The notes: generated from the sequence alone by a model not told the origin. DNA of 64,000 bases from an uncultured Opitutia bacterium (GCA_903825285.1 CAIJZY010000031.1:86078-150077); one strand, 5' to 3'. Shown: positions 1 to 8,940, numbered from the stretch's first letter. Numbers and translations: made by a program.

Positions 1-2
1 AG

Positions 3-746
3 CTCCCCGATCAGCCGGCGCCGGTGTTCTGCCCCACCCGGAGCCTGGACTACGAACTGGAATTGGCCGCCTACATCGGCCCCGGCAACCCCCTCGGTTC
101 ACCGATCCCGGTCGCCCGAGCCCGTGAGCATCTCTTCGGCGTCAGCCTGCTCAACGACTGGTCCGCCCGTGACATTCAGTCGTGGGAATACCAGCCGCTC
201 GGCCCGTTTCTCGCCAAGAACTTTGCCACCTCCGTCTCCCCGTGGGTCGTGACCCTCGCCGCCCTGGAACCGTTTCGCGCGCCAGCCCTGTCCCGCCCGG
301 CCGGAGATCCGGCCCCTTTGCCGCACCTTGCGGACCCCGGCGATCAGGCGGACGGAGGGCTGGACGTGGTTCTCGAGACCTTGCTCCTGACCTCCCGGAT
401 GCGCGCCGCCGGGGAGTCGGCGCACCGGCTGTCACAGGGCAATTTCTCCGCGATGTACTGGACCCTGGCCCAGATGGTCGCGCACCACACCAGCAATGGC
501 TGCAATCTCCGCCCCGGCGATGTGCTCGGCAGCGGCACGGTCTCCGGCCCCGAGCCGGCTTCCAGTGGTTGCCTCCTGGAGTTGACCCGCGGCGGCACCC
601 GGCCGCTGACGCTGCCCAACGGCGAGACCCGGGCGTTTCTGCAGGATGGCGACGAGGTCATCCTGCGCGGCTTCGCGCAAAAACCGGGATTCCGCCGCAT
701 CGGACTCGGGGAATGCCGGGGACTGATCCAACCGGCCGGAGCCTAG
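3..746 (+). CDS. fahA: Fumarylacetoacetase, C-terminal part (5' end outside window)
   Basis: Fumarylacetoacetase hydrolyses fumarylacetoacetate to fumarate and acetoacetate, the last step of tyrosine/phenylalanine breakdown in the cytoplasm. The frame is open from base 3 with no stop, so the true start lies before the window; a GTG at 24 is internal. Visible signatures are the metal-site pattern ELELA, the block NDWSARDIQSWEY, the PLGPFLAKNFATS segment containing the catalytic lysine region, and the late block NGCNLRPGDVLGSGTVSGPE. About 247 residues are present of a usual ~420, matching the C-terminal catalytic domain. The next gene follows on the same strand after 67 bases. The full motif set separates it from the shorter 2-keto-3-deoxy acid hydrolases of the FAH superfamily. 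Confidence 0.95.
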   Translation, partial: LPDQPAPVFCPTRSLDYELELAAYIGPGNPLGSPIPVARAREHLFGVSLLNDWSARDIQSWEYQPLGPFLAKNFATSVSPWVVTLAALEPFRAPALSRPAGDPAPLPHLADPGDQADGGLDVVLETLLLTSRMRAAGESAHRLSQGNFSAMYWTLAQMVAHHTSNGCNLRPGDVLGSGTVSGPEPASSGCLLELTRGGTRPLTLPNGETRAFLQDGDEVILRGFAQKPGFRRIGLGECRGLIQPAGA

Positions 747-813
747 TCGGCCCCCACGGCGGGCGCCGGGAAAGGATCGTCACCCGTCCCGGGATCTTCC
801 AGCCTGCGTTTCC

Positions 814-1314
814 ATGAAACCCCGTGCTTTGCTTTCACTCGCCCTGATTGGACTAGGCTTCGGCTCCACGCTGCTCGGCGCCGTGCCCGACAAGGAAAAA
901 CTGAAGCAGGAACTCGCAAAGATGGAGGACGCGTTCTGCGGCATGGCCCGGGAAAAGGGAATTCGGGCGGCCTTCGAGCACTTTGCCGCGCCCGATGTGG
1001 CCTTCATCGACACCGACCCGCGCAAATACCGGGGCCTTGCCGCCGTGCGCGCCCGCATCGGTCCGGACCGGCCGGGATCAACCCTGACATGGTCGGCCAC
1101 CTTCACCGACGTGTCCGACGACGGCACGCTCGGCTACAACTACGGCCGGTACGAGTCCCGCCGCACGCTGCCGAACGGACAAACCAGCGTCCACACTGGG
1201 TGGTTTCTGACGATTTGGAAGCGTCAGCCCGACGGCACCTGGCGGTACGTCATGGATAATGGCGCGCCGGACGAGCCGCCGGCGCTGACCTCCGCCACGC
1301 CCAAGCAGGAGTAG
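814..1314 (+). CDS. Exported SnoaL-like/DUF4440 (NTF2-fold) protein
   Basis: This is a 166-residue protein with an N-terminal signal peptide (MKPRALLSLALIGLGFGSTL, cleavage near LLGA). The remainder has the pattern of DUF4440/SnoaL-like NTF2-fold domains: an amphipathic first helix around residues 27-50, a DVAFIDTDPRKYRGLAAV segment, and late beta-strands ending WFLTIWKRQPDGTWRYVMD, a typical family C-terminus. Members bind small ligands or are of unknown role, and no catalytic function can be assigned here. It lies between the fumarylacetoacetase and the convergent purE with only 23 bases to the latter. The family call is from overall pattern; the function is unknown. Confidence 0.8.
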   Translation: MKPRALLSLALIGLGFGSTLLGAVPDKEKLKQELAKMEDAFCGMAREKGIRAAFEHFAAPDVAFIDTDPRKYRGLAAVRARIGPDRPGSTLTWSATFTDVSDDGTLGYNYGRYESRRTLPNGQTSVHTGWFLTIWKRQPDGTWRYVMDNGAPDEPPALTSATPKQE

Positions 1315-1337
1315 CCGATCTCGGCTTTCCGCCCCGG

Positions 1338-1823
1338 TCAGGGCAGCTTGGACTCGGCCACCTTCTTGGTCTGCGCCGCGCGGTAGCCGTCGAGTGCGGT
1401 CTTGATCGCCCCGTTTTCGAGGGCGAGCACCGCGCCGGCAAAGAGGGCCGCGTTCACCGCGCCGGCCTTGCCGATGGCAAACGTCGCGACGGGGATGCCG
1501 CCGGGCATCTGGACCATTGAAAGCAGGGAATCGAGTCCCTTCAGCGAGGCCGATTCCATTGGCACGCCCAGCACCGGCAGCGGAGTGAGGGCCGCGGCCA
1601 CGCCCGCGAGGTGGGCTGCGCCGCCGGCCGCCGCGATGATCACCTTCAATCCCCGGCCCTGCGCGCCGGAGCACCATTCAAAGGCCAGCTGCGGCGTCCG
1701 GTGCGCGCTGATGACCCGTTTTTCGTACGCGACCCCGAGCTGATCGAGCGTCTGCGTGCAATGCTGCATCGTCTCCCAGTCCGACGTGCTGCCCATGATG
1801 ATACCGACAAGAGGAGTAGCCAT
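1338..1823 (-). CDS. purE: N5-carboxyaminoimidazole ribonucleotide mutase
   Basis: Class I PurE converts N5-CAIR to CAIR in purine biosynthesis. The 161-residue length is typical. Visible motifs are [10 protein letters not shown] (residues 7-16), the ISAHRTP substrate loop with the catalytic histidine (about 38-44), [14 protein letters not shown] and the late [15 protein letters not shown] block. The start ATG at 1823 is immediately followed by the conserved N-terminus. A purK partner is not adjacent in this window. The gene is convergent with the DUF4440 gene and is followed upstream by an 82-base gap before the RDD-protein unit. Confidence 0.96.
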   Translation of the reverse strand: MATPLVGIIMGSTSDWETMQHCTQTLDQLGVAYEKRVISAHRTPQLAFEWCSGAQGRGLKVIIAAAGGAAHLAGVAAALTPLPVLGVPMESASLKGLDSLLSMVQMPGGIPVATFAIGKAGAVNAALFAGAVLALENGAIKTALDGYRAAQTKKVAESKLP

Positions 1824-1905
1824 GGGCCCAAGCTAACCAGTGCCCACTTCCCGCTGTCAGCCCAGAAATTTATTTTCGGGCTGACCGCAGGGGCGGTGGG
1901 CGCTC

Positions 1906-3702
1906 CTAGACCAGGGAGACGCCCTTGGGCACGCGGACCACGGTGGTTCCCGCGATCTTGTCGTGCCACGACTGCTTCCCGTCGTCGAAGGCCACCCAGA
2001 TGAAGCCGAGGCAGAGCACCGCGAGCGAGAGGAAGCAGCCCAGGGCCCGCACGATGGCGGTGGACCAGTCCAGCTCCCGGTCATCCAGGCGCACCACCTT
2101 CAGGCCGCAGACGATGCCGCCGATGGTCGTGCCGCGCAGCCGCCACATGCAGGCGCCGTAGGCGGCCATGATGAGCAGGAGCGACTTGCCCGGTGACGGC
2201 ACCACGGTGAGGACGAGGCCAACCAGGATCAGGTCGATCAGCAGGGCTGCGATCCGGATCCAGAAGCCCGCGCGCGGCAGGGTTGAGGCCGACAGGACCG
2301 GCGGCGTCGACACCGTCGCGGGGACCATCCCGGCCAGTGTCGGAGCCGAGCCATCAGCCGGCGCACCCGGCACGGGCGGCACCACCACCGGGGCCGCGGG
2401 CTTGTCGCGCTTCATGCCGAGGAGGAGCGTGTAGACCACCACGCCAAGGCCGATCCAGCTGAAGAGCTTGTAGAGGATGACACCGAGGAACGGCACCGTG
2501 TAGAGGAACAGCACGATCACGCCGCCCACGAGCACCGTGAGCGCCGGATGCTTTACTCCGAACAACCCGGTGATCCGGCGGCCCAGCCAGGACAGCATGA
2601 CGGCCTTGCCGAACAGCCCGGTGAAGAACAGCCCCGCCAGCAGGAAGGGCAAAACCGCGATGCCGATGCCGGTCAGGATGAGCAGGAGGCACGCGATCGG
2701 GGCCAGCAGCACGGTCAGCAGCGCCGCCAGGATGGAATACCCCGGGCGCTGCTCGAGGGTCTCGACGCACTTGTCCATGCCCCGGCCGAACAGCAGCGCG
2801 AGGATCACGTAGAAGGCCAGGAAGCCGAGGGCGATCCACCAGGCCCACATCAGGTGCGGGGCGAAGGCGAGCGGCCGGGCGTACAGGACGCAGTTCACAA
2901 ACCAGCTGTGCAGCCATTCCAGGTTGGCGAACACGCCGCCGAGCGCGACGTTCGTGACATGGCCGTGCACCACGGCCTTCGGGTCGCGCGTCACGCTGCC
3001 GCCGATCGTGACCACATCGCCCTTCACCTCGGCCTCGGGCCCGAGGTCCGCGCTGCCGAGCACGACCACGACGGAGTCACCGACCTTGCCGTTGACGTAG
3101 GTGTTGCCCAGGACCGAGACGGTGGCGTTGCCCACCGGGCCGGTCGCGCGGGTGTTGCCGAAAACCGAGACCACGGAGTCGGCGACCTCGCCCTCGCTCG
3201 TGGCATTCCCCATGACGGACACCACGACCTCGGCCTTCTGGCCCTTGCCGAGGTAGGAGTCGTGCCCGACGTTGACGATCTCATTGTCCCGGTCGGCATC
3301 GCTCTTGAGCCGGATCCGCCGTTGATGATGCGACGGCGCCTCGCCCGAGGTGGGCTCGTCGAGACGGCGGAGCTTGGGCTCCTCCGTCGACGGCGCGGCG
3401 GTCGCCGCGGAAACCGGGGCGGAAGCAGGCGCGGCCACAGTGACCGGCGCCGCGGCCGGAGCGGGGGCTGGCTCGGCGGGGGCCGTCGCCGCCGGTGTGA
3501 CAGTGGTCGCGGGCGTCGGAGCGGGAACGGCGGGAGCGGCGGGAGCGGCCACAGCGGCCGGGGCCACCTTCTCCGACCCGGAGGCGGGTGTGGTGGCCGG
3601 CGTGGCGGGCATCGGCGACTGCTGGGCGAAGGAGACCAGCGCCAGGCTGATGCCCAGGGTCAGGGCGGCGCTAAGGAAAAGTTGGCGGGGAGACGTGTTC
3701 AT
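1906..3702 (-). CDS. RDD-family membrane protein with exported bactofilin-like repeat region
   Basis: This 598-residue protein has several segments. Residues 1-27 are a signal/anchor ending SFAQQ. Residues ~28-105 are an Ala/Pro/Thr-rich linker. Residues ~140-260 are a series of short beta-repeats of the type V-x-V-x-G-N (VVSVMGNATSEG, VVSVFGNTRATG, VSVLGNTYVNG, VVVVLGSADLG, VVTIGGSVT), resembling polymer-forming bactofilin-type beta-helices. Several hydrophobic helices follow, and the C-terminus (~485-598) is an RDD domain (FWIRIAALLIDL and a late GKQSWHDKIAGTTVV). It is the last gene of a unit with the small membrane protein and the ECF sigma factor (15-base gap upstream). An envelope-stress or wall-related role is inference. 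Confidence 0.8.
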   Translation of the reverse strand: MNTSPRQLFLSAALTLGISLALVSFAQQSPMPATPATTPASGSEKVAPAAVAAPAAPAVPAPTPATTVTPAATAPAEPAPAPAAAPVTVAAPASAPVSAATAAPSTEEPKLRRLDEPTSGEAPSHHQRRIRLKSDADRDNEIVNVGHDSYLGKGQKAEVVVSVMGNATSEGEVADSVVSVFGNTRATGPVGNATVSVLGNTYVNGKVGDSVVVVLGSADLGPEAEVKGDVVTIGGSVTRDPKAVVHGHVTNVALGGVFANLEWLHSWFVNCVLYARPLAFAPHLMWAWWIALGFLAFYVILALLFGRGMDKCVETLEQRPGYSILAALLTVLLAPIACLLLILTGIGIAVLPFLLAGLFFTGLFGKAVMLSWLGRRITGLFGVKHPALTVLVGGVIVLFLYTVPFLGVILYKLFSWIGLGVVVYTLLLGMKRDKPAAPVVVPPVPGAPADGSAPTLAGMVPATVSTPPVLSASTLPRAGFWIRIAALLIDLILVGLVLTVVPSPGKSLLLIMAAYGACMWRLRGTTIGGIVCGLKVVRLDDRELDWSTAIVRALGCFLSLAVLCLGFIWVAFDDGKQSWHDKIAGTTVVRVPKGVSLV

Positions 3703-3717
3703 GGGAAATGCGGGGGG

Positions 3718-4188
3718 TTAACGGTTGGCGTAGAGGGTCCGGTAGGCGGTGGCGCCCAATCCGAACAGGGCGGCGTACATCGCGCCGACAAAGGCCAGGC
3801 CGCCGTAGAGCCAGAGCGGGGGGATGCTGCGGTAAAGGGTGCCGGCGCAGGCGCTGATGCCCTGCACGATGGAGGCGCCGGTTCCGATCCAGGCCTGCGG
3901 GGCGCTGAAGGCGCTGGCGAATTGGGCGGAGTCGAAGCCCGCCATCACCCAGACCGTGGCCATGAGTACCAGCTTGGCCACGGCCGCGGAGCTGATCAGG
4001 AAGGCCACGCGGGCCGGCATCGGCCACTGGGCGAACGACTGCCGCCACCAGGGGCGGGCGGCGCGCGCCTCGATGGCGGCGAGCACCCGGCCCTCGAGCG
4101 TGCGCGGGGCGCGGTGGAGCGGGACCGAACGCAGGGTCCGATGGATGGTCTGGGCGAGTTCCTCAGGAGAAGGTTTCATGGCGCTCAC
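3718..4188 (-). CDS. Small membrane protein, possible anti-sigma factor
   Basis: The protein has 156 residues. The start is taken as the GTG at 4188, which overlaps the TGA of the upstream sigma-factor gene; an ATG at 4179 three codons later is an equally plausible start. The N-terminal ~65 residues are soluble and charged (SPEELAQTIHRTLRSVPLHR, RTLEGRVLAAIEARAARPWW), followed by two to three hydrophobic stretches (about 62-83, ~100-112, 125-147). No zinc-binding anti-sigma motif (HxxxCxxC) is visible. Translational coupling to an ECF sigma factor and a cytoplasmic-N/membrane-C layout are what one expects of an anti-sigma factor, but that function is inferred from position and topology only. 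Confidence 0.7.
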   Translation of the reverse strand: MSAMKPSPEELAQTIHRTLRSVPLHRAPRTLEGRVLAAIEARAARPWWRQSFAQWPMPARVAFLISSAAVAKLVLMATVWVMAGFDSAQFASAFSAPQAWIGTGASIVQGISACAGTLYRSIPPLWLYGGLAFVGAMYAALFGLGATAYRTLYANR

Positions 4189-4784
4189 GAGTTGAAATGT
4201 TCGGCCCGGGCGCCGCTGCGCGCCAGGATCTGGGCCAGGGCCGCGCGGGCGCGGAGAATGTCGGTCTTCACTTTGGCGAGGGACACGCGCAGCTTCCGCG
4301 CGATCTCCTCATAAGGCATGTCCTCGAAATGGAACAGCACCAGCGGCACCCGCTGGTGTTCGGGCAGCTTCGCCAGCGCCTCCTCCACCAGCTGCCGGCG
4401 GTCCTCGGCGTCCACGTCCGCAAAGAACGTGTCCGGCGCCGCAAACTCGACCTCCGGTTGGTCCGTCTCGCTCCCGCCATCCTCGCGCCGGAACTCCGAG
4501 AAGAACCGCCACCGGTTGCGGTAGCGGGAAAGGTGGTTGAGCGAGAGGTTGGTCGCGACCGTCTTCAGCCAGCCGCCGGCCGTCGGGCTCGAGGCCAGGT
4601 TGTCGAAATGCTCATGCGCCTTCAGGAAGACTTCCTGGGAGATGTCTTCCGCCTGCGCCTCGTTTTTCACGAGCCGCACCGCAGTGGAGTAGACCATGTC
4701 CTGGTAGGCTCGCATGAACGTGGTAAAGTCGGCCGGAGGGATCAGCCCCGAGGGTGGTGTTTGCACTGGAGGTTCATCGTTCAT
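4185..4784 (-). CDS. RNA polymerase sigma factor, ECF (sigma-70) family
   Basis: The protein is 199 residues long from the ATG at 4784; the frame is open to 4835 but the extra residues look like untranslated leader. Sigma region 2 is clear (FTTFMRAYQDMVYSTAVRLV, then QAEDISQEVFLKAHEHF and GGWLKTVATNLSLNHLSRYR), as is region 4 (LAKLPEHQRVPLVLFHFEDM, then YEEIARKLRVSLAKVKTDIL). An acidic insert lies between them (EDGGSETDQPEVEFAAPDTF). It is followed by the small membrane protein and the RDD protein in one apparent operon, which it probably controls. Target promoters cannot be deduced from this window. Confidence 0.93.
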   Translation of the reverse strand: MNDEPPVQTPPSGLIPPADFTTFMRAYQDMVYSTAVRLVKNEAQAEDISQEVFLKAHEHFDNLASSPTAGGWLKTVATNLSLNHLSRYRNRWRFFSEFRREDGGSETDQPEVEFAAPDTFFADVDAEDRRQLVEEALAKLPEHQRVPLVLFHFEDMPYEEIARKLRVSLAKVKTDILRARAALAQILARSGARAEHFNS

Positions 4785-4910
4785 GCCCAGAACACGGCCC
4801 CGGCCGGAAAGTCGCACATTCTTCCTACTCCCCAAATCCCACAGGGCGAGCGCATAAGCCCTCCGGACTATCCCGCCCGGCCCCGCCCACCCCGGTTGGC
4901 GGGCAGGCTA

Positions 4911-4947
4911 ACGGCGGCAATTAGCCGCCGTATTGCTCCATTTGGAG
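4911..4947. promoter_or_regulatory. Two adjacent small inverted repeats upstream of putA
   Basis: ACGGCGG at 4911-4917 is mirrored by CCGCCGT at 4925-4931 with a 7-base loop, and CTCCA at 4936-4940 is mirrored by TGGAG at 4943-4947. Both lie in the 221-base divergent gap between the ECF sigma gene (start 4784) and putA (start 5006), 59-95 bases before the putA start. They could be operator or leader-RNA structures. No function is proven and chance is possible in GC-rich DNA. Confidence 0.35.
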
Positions 4948-5005
4948 TAACCTGCCGCCCTTGCCAATTCCGACCCCCGGGGGAAACTGCCGAAAACGTT
5001 CCCCC

Positions 5006-8005
5006 ATGGCTACCTTCCTCACCCCGGACCCCAAGATTGAATCCGCCGTTCGCGCCAAGGGCGAACAGCTCTTCGCGCTCATGGACCAGCAGCCGCCCCC
5101 GGCGCTGTTCTCCAAAAAGGGCGCCTATGCCCGGCTGATGGAGTGGTCGATGAAGGACCCGGTATTCAAGACCCAGCTCTTCCGGTTCGTCGACGTCCTC
5201 CCCTCCCTCAACACCTCCGCCGAGATCGTCCGCCACCTCCAGGAGTACCTCGGCGACAAGGCCGTCGCGCTCAACCCGGCCCTCAAGGCCGGCCTCGCCG
5301 CGTCCTCGTTCGCCCCCGCCCTGGTCGCCGCGCCGGTGAAGGCGCAGATCGTGGACATGGCCGGCCAGTTCGTGGCGGGCCAGACTGGTGACGACCTGAT
5401 CAAGCAGATCCGCCGGAACGCCAAGCTCGGCCTCGCCACCACGATCGACCTGCTCGGCGAGACCGTGGTCAACGACGCCGAGGCCGACGTCTTCCTGCGG
5501 CGCAACCTCGAGGTGCTCGACTCGGTCTCGAAGTTCTTCGCCGCGGAGCCCTCGCCGGCGTTCAGCGATGTCGGGCCGAAGGGTCCGATCCCGCGCCTGA
5601 ACCTCTCCGTCAAGATCTCGGCCCTCACCCCCGACGTCCATCCCGCCGACCCGGAGAACTCCATCGCCGCGCTGAAGGAGCGGCTCCGCCCGATCCTGCG
5701 CCGAGCCACGGAGGTCGGGGCGCTGATCAACTTCGACATGGAGAGCTACAAGCTGAAGGACCTCACGCTCGCCCTCTTCAAGTCCATCTTCGAGGAGCCG
5801 GAGTTCCGCCAGCAGCCCGCCATCGGCATCGCCCTGCAGGCCTACCTGCGCGACTGCGAGGCCGACCTCCGCGACCTCGTCGCCTGGGCCCGGCGGCACC
5901 AGCGCCCGCTGAACGTCCGCCTCGTGAAGGGCGCGTACTGGGACTACGAGACCATCATCGCCCAGCAGCGCGGCTGGCCCATCCCGGTCTGGCAGCGGAA
6001 GCCCGAGTCCGACGCGAACTATGAGAAGCTCACGGTGTTCCTGCTCGAGAACATCGACCTCATCACGCCCAACTTCGCCTCCCACAACGTCCGCTCCGTC
6101 GCCCACGCCATCGCCCAGGCCGAGCGCCTCGGCGTCGACCCGCGGGCCTACGAGTTCCAGGCCCTCTTCGGCATGGCCGACGAGCTGAAGGTCTCGCTGC
6201 TGAAGATGGGCCATCGCGTCCGTGAGTACTGCGCCATCGGCGAGCTCCTGCCCGGCATGGCCTACCTCGTCCGGCGCCTGCTGGAGAACACCTCCAACGA
6301 GGGCTTCCTCCGCATCAAGAACATGGGCGAGGCGACCAAGGAGCAGCTCCTCGGCAACCCCGCCGCCGCGATCGCCGCCGCCCCCGAGCCGCTCGCCCGC
6401 CGCCCCCTCCCGGCCGGCGCCTTCGTCAACGCCGCCAACACCGACTTCTCCCTCGCCGCCAACCGCGAGAAGCAGCGCGTCGCGCTGCAGCACTACGAGT
6501 CCGCCCAGCTGGGCAAGAAGTGGCCGCTCGTCATCAACGGCCGCAAGATCTCCGACCGGCCCTTCCTGCCGTCCGTCAATCCGGCGCGGCCGTCCCAGGT
6601 CGTGGGCTACTGGGCCAAGGGCACGGTGCAGGACGCCGATGACGCCGTCGCCGCCGCCGTCGCCTACTTTCCGAAATGGCGCAGCACGCCCGTCGCCGAG
6701 CGCGCCGCCATCCTCCTGCGCGCGGCCGACCTCATGGAGTCGCGCCGCCTGGAGATCAACGCGCTCCTCATCCTCGAGGCCGGCAAGCCGTGGGTCGAGG
6801 CCGACGGCGACGTCTCCGAGGCGATCGACTTCCTGCGGTTCTACGCCATCGAGATGCAGCGGATGGCCCGGCCGGTCGTCACGCAGGCCGTGCCCGGCGA
6901 GCGCTGCGTCCAGACCTGGACGCCCCGCGGCGTCGGCGTCGCCGTCGCCCCGTGGAACTTCCCGCTCGCCATCCTCACCGGCCTGACCGTCGCCCCGCTC
7001 GTCGCGGGCAACTGCGTCATCATCAAGCCCGCCCGCCAGACCTCGGTCATCGGCGCGCTCCTGATGGAGGTCATGCAGGCGGCCGGCGTGCCCGCGGGCG
7101 CGCTGCACTACCTGCCCTGCTCCGGCGCCGACGCCGGCGCGCACCTCGTCGCCCACCCCCAGGTCGACTTCATCGCCTTCACCGGCTCGCGCGCGGTGGG
7201 CTGCGGGATCTGGGAGGAGGCCGGCCAGACGCGGCCGGGCCAGCTCAACCTCAAGAAGGTCGTCTGCGAGATGGGCGGCAAGAACGCCATGGTCATCGAC
7301 AACGACGCCGACCTCGACGAGGCCATCCCCGCCGCGCTCTACAGCGCGTTCGGCTACGCCGGGCAGAAATGCTCGGCGCTCTCCCGCCTGATCGTCCTCG
7401 AGGGCGTGTACGACAAGTTCGTCGACCGCTTCCTCGCCGCGTGCCCCAGCTTCCCGGTGGGCGATCCCGCCCACCCCGGCACGATCGTCAACCCGGTCAT
7501 CGACGAGGCCGCGCAGAAATCCATCCTCGGCTACATCGAGGCCGGCAAGCGCGAGTGCACGCTGGCCTGGCAGGCCAAGCTCGCCCCGGAGGTCGCCGCG
7601 TCTGGCGGATACTACGTGCCGCCGACCGTCTTCACGGGCTGCAAGGTCGAGCACACCATCGTGCGCGAGGAGATCTTCGGGCCCGTGCTTGCCATCCTCA
7701 AGGCCAAGGACCTCGACGAGGCGTTCGCCATGGTGAACGCGAGCGACTACGCCCTCACCGCGGGCTTCTTCTCGCGCAGTCCCCGCGCCCTCGAGCGCGC
7801 GCAGCAGGAGATGATCGTCGGCAACCTCTACCTCAACCGCGGCTGCACCGGCGCGGTCGTCGAGCGCCATCCGTTCGGCGGCTTCAAGATGTCCGGCGGC
7901 GGCACCAAGGCCGGCGGCCGGGAATACCTCGAGAACTTCCTGTTCCCGCGGCTGGTCGCCGAGAACGTCATCCGCCGCGGCTTCACCCCGCCGGAGGAGG
8001 CGTGA
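5006..8005 (+). CDS. putA: Bifunctional proline dehydrogenase / 1-pyrroline-5-carboxylate dehydrogenase
   Basis: The protein oxidises proline to glutamate in two steps, with the FAD-dependent proline dehydrogenase domain first and the NAD-dependent aldehyde dehydrogenase domain second. It is 999 residues from the ATG at 5006; the reading frame extends to 4961 but the conserved sequence begins MATFLTPD. The proline dehydrogenase part (about 90-400) shows NLSVKISALTP, LINFDMESYKLKDLTL, VRLVKGAYWDYE and FASHNVRS. The aldehyde dehydrogenase part (about 480-980) shows VAPWNFPLAILTG, general-base Glu755 in VVCEMGGKNAM and nucleophile Cys789 in GYAGQKCSALSR. No N-terminal ribbon-helix-helix DNA-binding domain is present, so this is not the self-regulating enterobacterial type. 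Confidence 0.96.
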   Translation: MATFLTPDPKIESAVRAKGEQLFALMDQQPPPALFSKKGAYARLMEWSMKDPVFKTQLFRFVDVLPSLNTSAEIVRHLQEYLGDKAVALNPALKAGLAASSFAPALVAAPVKAQIVDMAGQFVAGQTGDDLIKQIRRNAKLGLATTIDLLGETVVNDAEADVFLRRNLEVLDSVSKFFAAEPSPAFSDVGPKGPIPRLNLSVKISALTPDVHPADPENSIAALKERLRPILRRATEVGALINFDMESYKLKDLTLALFKSIFEEPEFRQQPAIGIALQAYLRDCEADLRDLVAWARRHQRPLNVRLVKGAYWDYETIIAQQRGWPIPVWQRKPESDANYEKLTVFLLENIDLITPNFASHNVRSVAHAIAQAERLGVDPRAYEFQALFGMADELKVSLLKMGHRVREYCAIGELLPGMAYLVRRLLENTSNEGFLRIKNMGEATKEQLLGNPAAAIAAAPEPLARRPLPAGAFVNAANTDFSLAANREKQRVALQHYESAQLGKKWPLVINGRKISDRPFLPSVNPARPSQVVGYWAKGTVQDADDAVAAAVAYFPKWRSTPVAERAAILLRAADLMESRRLEINALLILEAGKPWVEADGDVSEAIDFLRFYAIEMQRMARPVVTQAVPGERCVQTWTPRGVGVAVAPWNFPLAILTGLTVAPLVAGNCVIIKPARQTSVIGALLMEVMQAAGVPAGALHYLPCSGADAGAHLVAHPQVDFIAFTGSRAVGCGIWEEAGQTRPGQLNLKKVVCEMGGKNAMVIDNDADLDEAIPAALYSAFGYAGQKCSALSRLIVLEGVYDKFVDRFLAACPSFPVGDPAHPGTIVNPVIDEAAQKSILGYIEAGKRECTLAWQAKLAPEVAASGGYYVPPTVFTGCKVEHTIVREEIFGPVLAILKAKDLDEAFAMVNASDYALTAGFFSRSPRALERAQQEMIVGNLYLNRGCTGAVVERHPFGGFKMSGGGTKAGGREYLENFLFPRLVAENVIRRGFTPPEEA

Positions 8006-8024
8006 GCCCGGCCCGCGTCCGACC

Positions 8025-8831
8025 CTAGAAATTCAGCGCCTTCATCGGCCCGATCTTCACGCCGAAGCGCTCGCTGTACGGCTTCACCCGCTTGAAGTCG
8101 GAGCGCTTCGCGTCGAAGCTGGCCTCCAGCTTCATGAAGAGCAGGGTCGCGCTGAAATCGCCGCTCATGCGGACGACCGCCGTGGCGTGGGTCGCGTCCA
8201 CCGCGGCGAAGTCCACGCCGCCGGACGCACCGGTGATCTTGAACACCAGCTTCAGCCGGATGGACTCGCGCTGGCGCAGGTCCACGCGCTCGAACGTGCG
8301 GCCTTGCCGGTTCACGCGGACCAGGAGCTGCACCTTCTCGATCGGAAACGTCGCGCGGCCGTCGTTGCGCATCGGCACCTCGTACGTGACGCTGGCGGCG
8401 TCCTCCGCCACGACCATGGCATGCGCGAGGTCGACCGAGGCCTTGCCGCCGTCGATGCTGAAGTGCTGCAGCCGCGAGCTGGCGGTCCGTCCCTCCTCCT
8501 CGTCCTTCATCAGCCTGTCCCCGCGCTTCTCGCCCCGGCGGCGGTAGCTCTCCAGCTGGCGCTTCGTCGGCGGTTTCCCGTCGATCAGCATCGGCTGGTA
8601 CTGCTCGCCATAGGGCCTGGAGGGGTCGAACCGCACCTGCGTGACGGACTGCGGCACCCCGTGCTCATCGGTCGTGGTCCGGGTCTCGGTGTAGGCCCAG
8701 TGGTCAAAGTCGGCCGCATATTTCGTCAGCGCGTCGAGGAGCAGCGGCGGCACGCCCTCCGTCTCCTCGGCGCGGGCCGGCAGGAGGGAGAGCAAGGCAA
8801 GCAGCAGCAGAACGAATGGGGGGCGGCGCAT
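8025..8831 (-). CDS. Exported protein of unknown function
   Basis: The protein has 268 residues from the ATG at 8831. The N-terminus MRRPPFVLLLLALLSLLPARAE is a clear Sec signal peptide, so the longer frame to 8870 is not favoured. The mature part starts with a short region containing the DHWAYTETRTTT segment, then a highly charged patch (residues ~95-115, RRRGEKRGDRLMKDEEEGR) and beta-rich sequence to the end. I do not recognise a family. It is convergent with putA (19 bases between stops) and lies behind pckG, separated from it by a repeat element at 8905-8938. Confidence 0.75.
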   Translation of the reverse strand: MRRPPFVLLLLALLSLLPARAEETEGVPPLLLDALTKYAADFDHWAYTETRTTTDEHGVPQSVTQVRFDPSRPYGEQYQPMLIDGKPPTKRQLESYRRRGEKRGDRLMKDEEEGRTASSRLQHFSIDGGKASVDLAHAMVVAEDAASVTYEVPMRNDGRATFPIEKVQLLVRVNRQGRTFERVDLRQRESIRLKLVFKITGASGGVDFAAVDATHATAVVRMSGDFSATLLFMKLEASFDAKRSDFKRVKPYSERFGVKIGPMKALNF

Positions 8832-8904
8832 TAGCCGTTTGAACCGAGCACCGCCCGCCTCGTTCCACAAGAATTTTTCCCGGACGCTTGTCCCTGGGCT
8901 TTCC

Positions 8905-8938
8905 CTCGAATTTCGAATTTTCGCCTTCGAGTTTTCCC
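8905..8938 (-). repeat. Stop-adjacent dispersed repeat, copy 1
   Basis: Read on the minus strand, this AT-richer segment starts two bases after the pckG stop codon. Its core, GAAAACTCGAAGGCG followed by AAAATTCGAAATTCGAGG, matches the copy at 25891-25928 over about 26 bases with two differences, and shares CGAAATTCGAGG with the copy at 24021-24051. All three copies sit in the same position and orientation, directly behind a minus-strand stop codon. Confidence 0.7.
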
Positions 8939-8940
8939 AG

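Noticed and set aside
3..746. 2,4-diketo-3-deoxy-fuconate hydrolase as part of a deoxysugar pathway
   Set aside because: The motifs and the length of the visible part fit true fumarylacetoacetase, and the gene is more than 20 kb from the sugar row.
4868..7870. Very long open frame (about 1000 codons) on the strand opposite putA
   Set aside because: Its frame mirrors the GC-rich third positions of putA, the protein is rich in Asp/Glu/Gly/Arg low-complexity text with no domain, and putA motifs are unambiguous.
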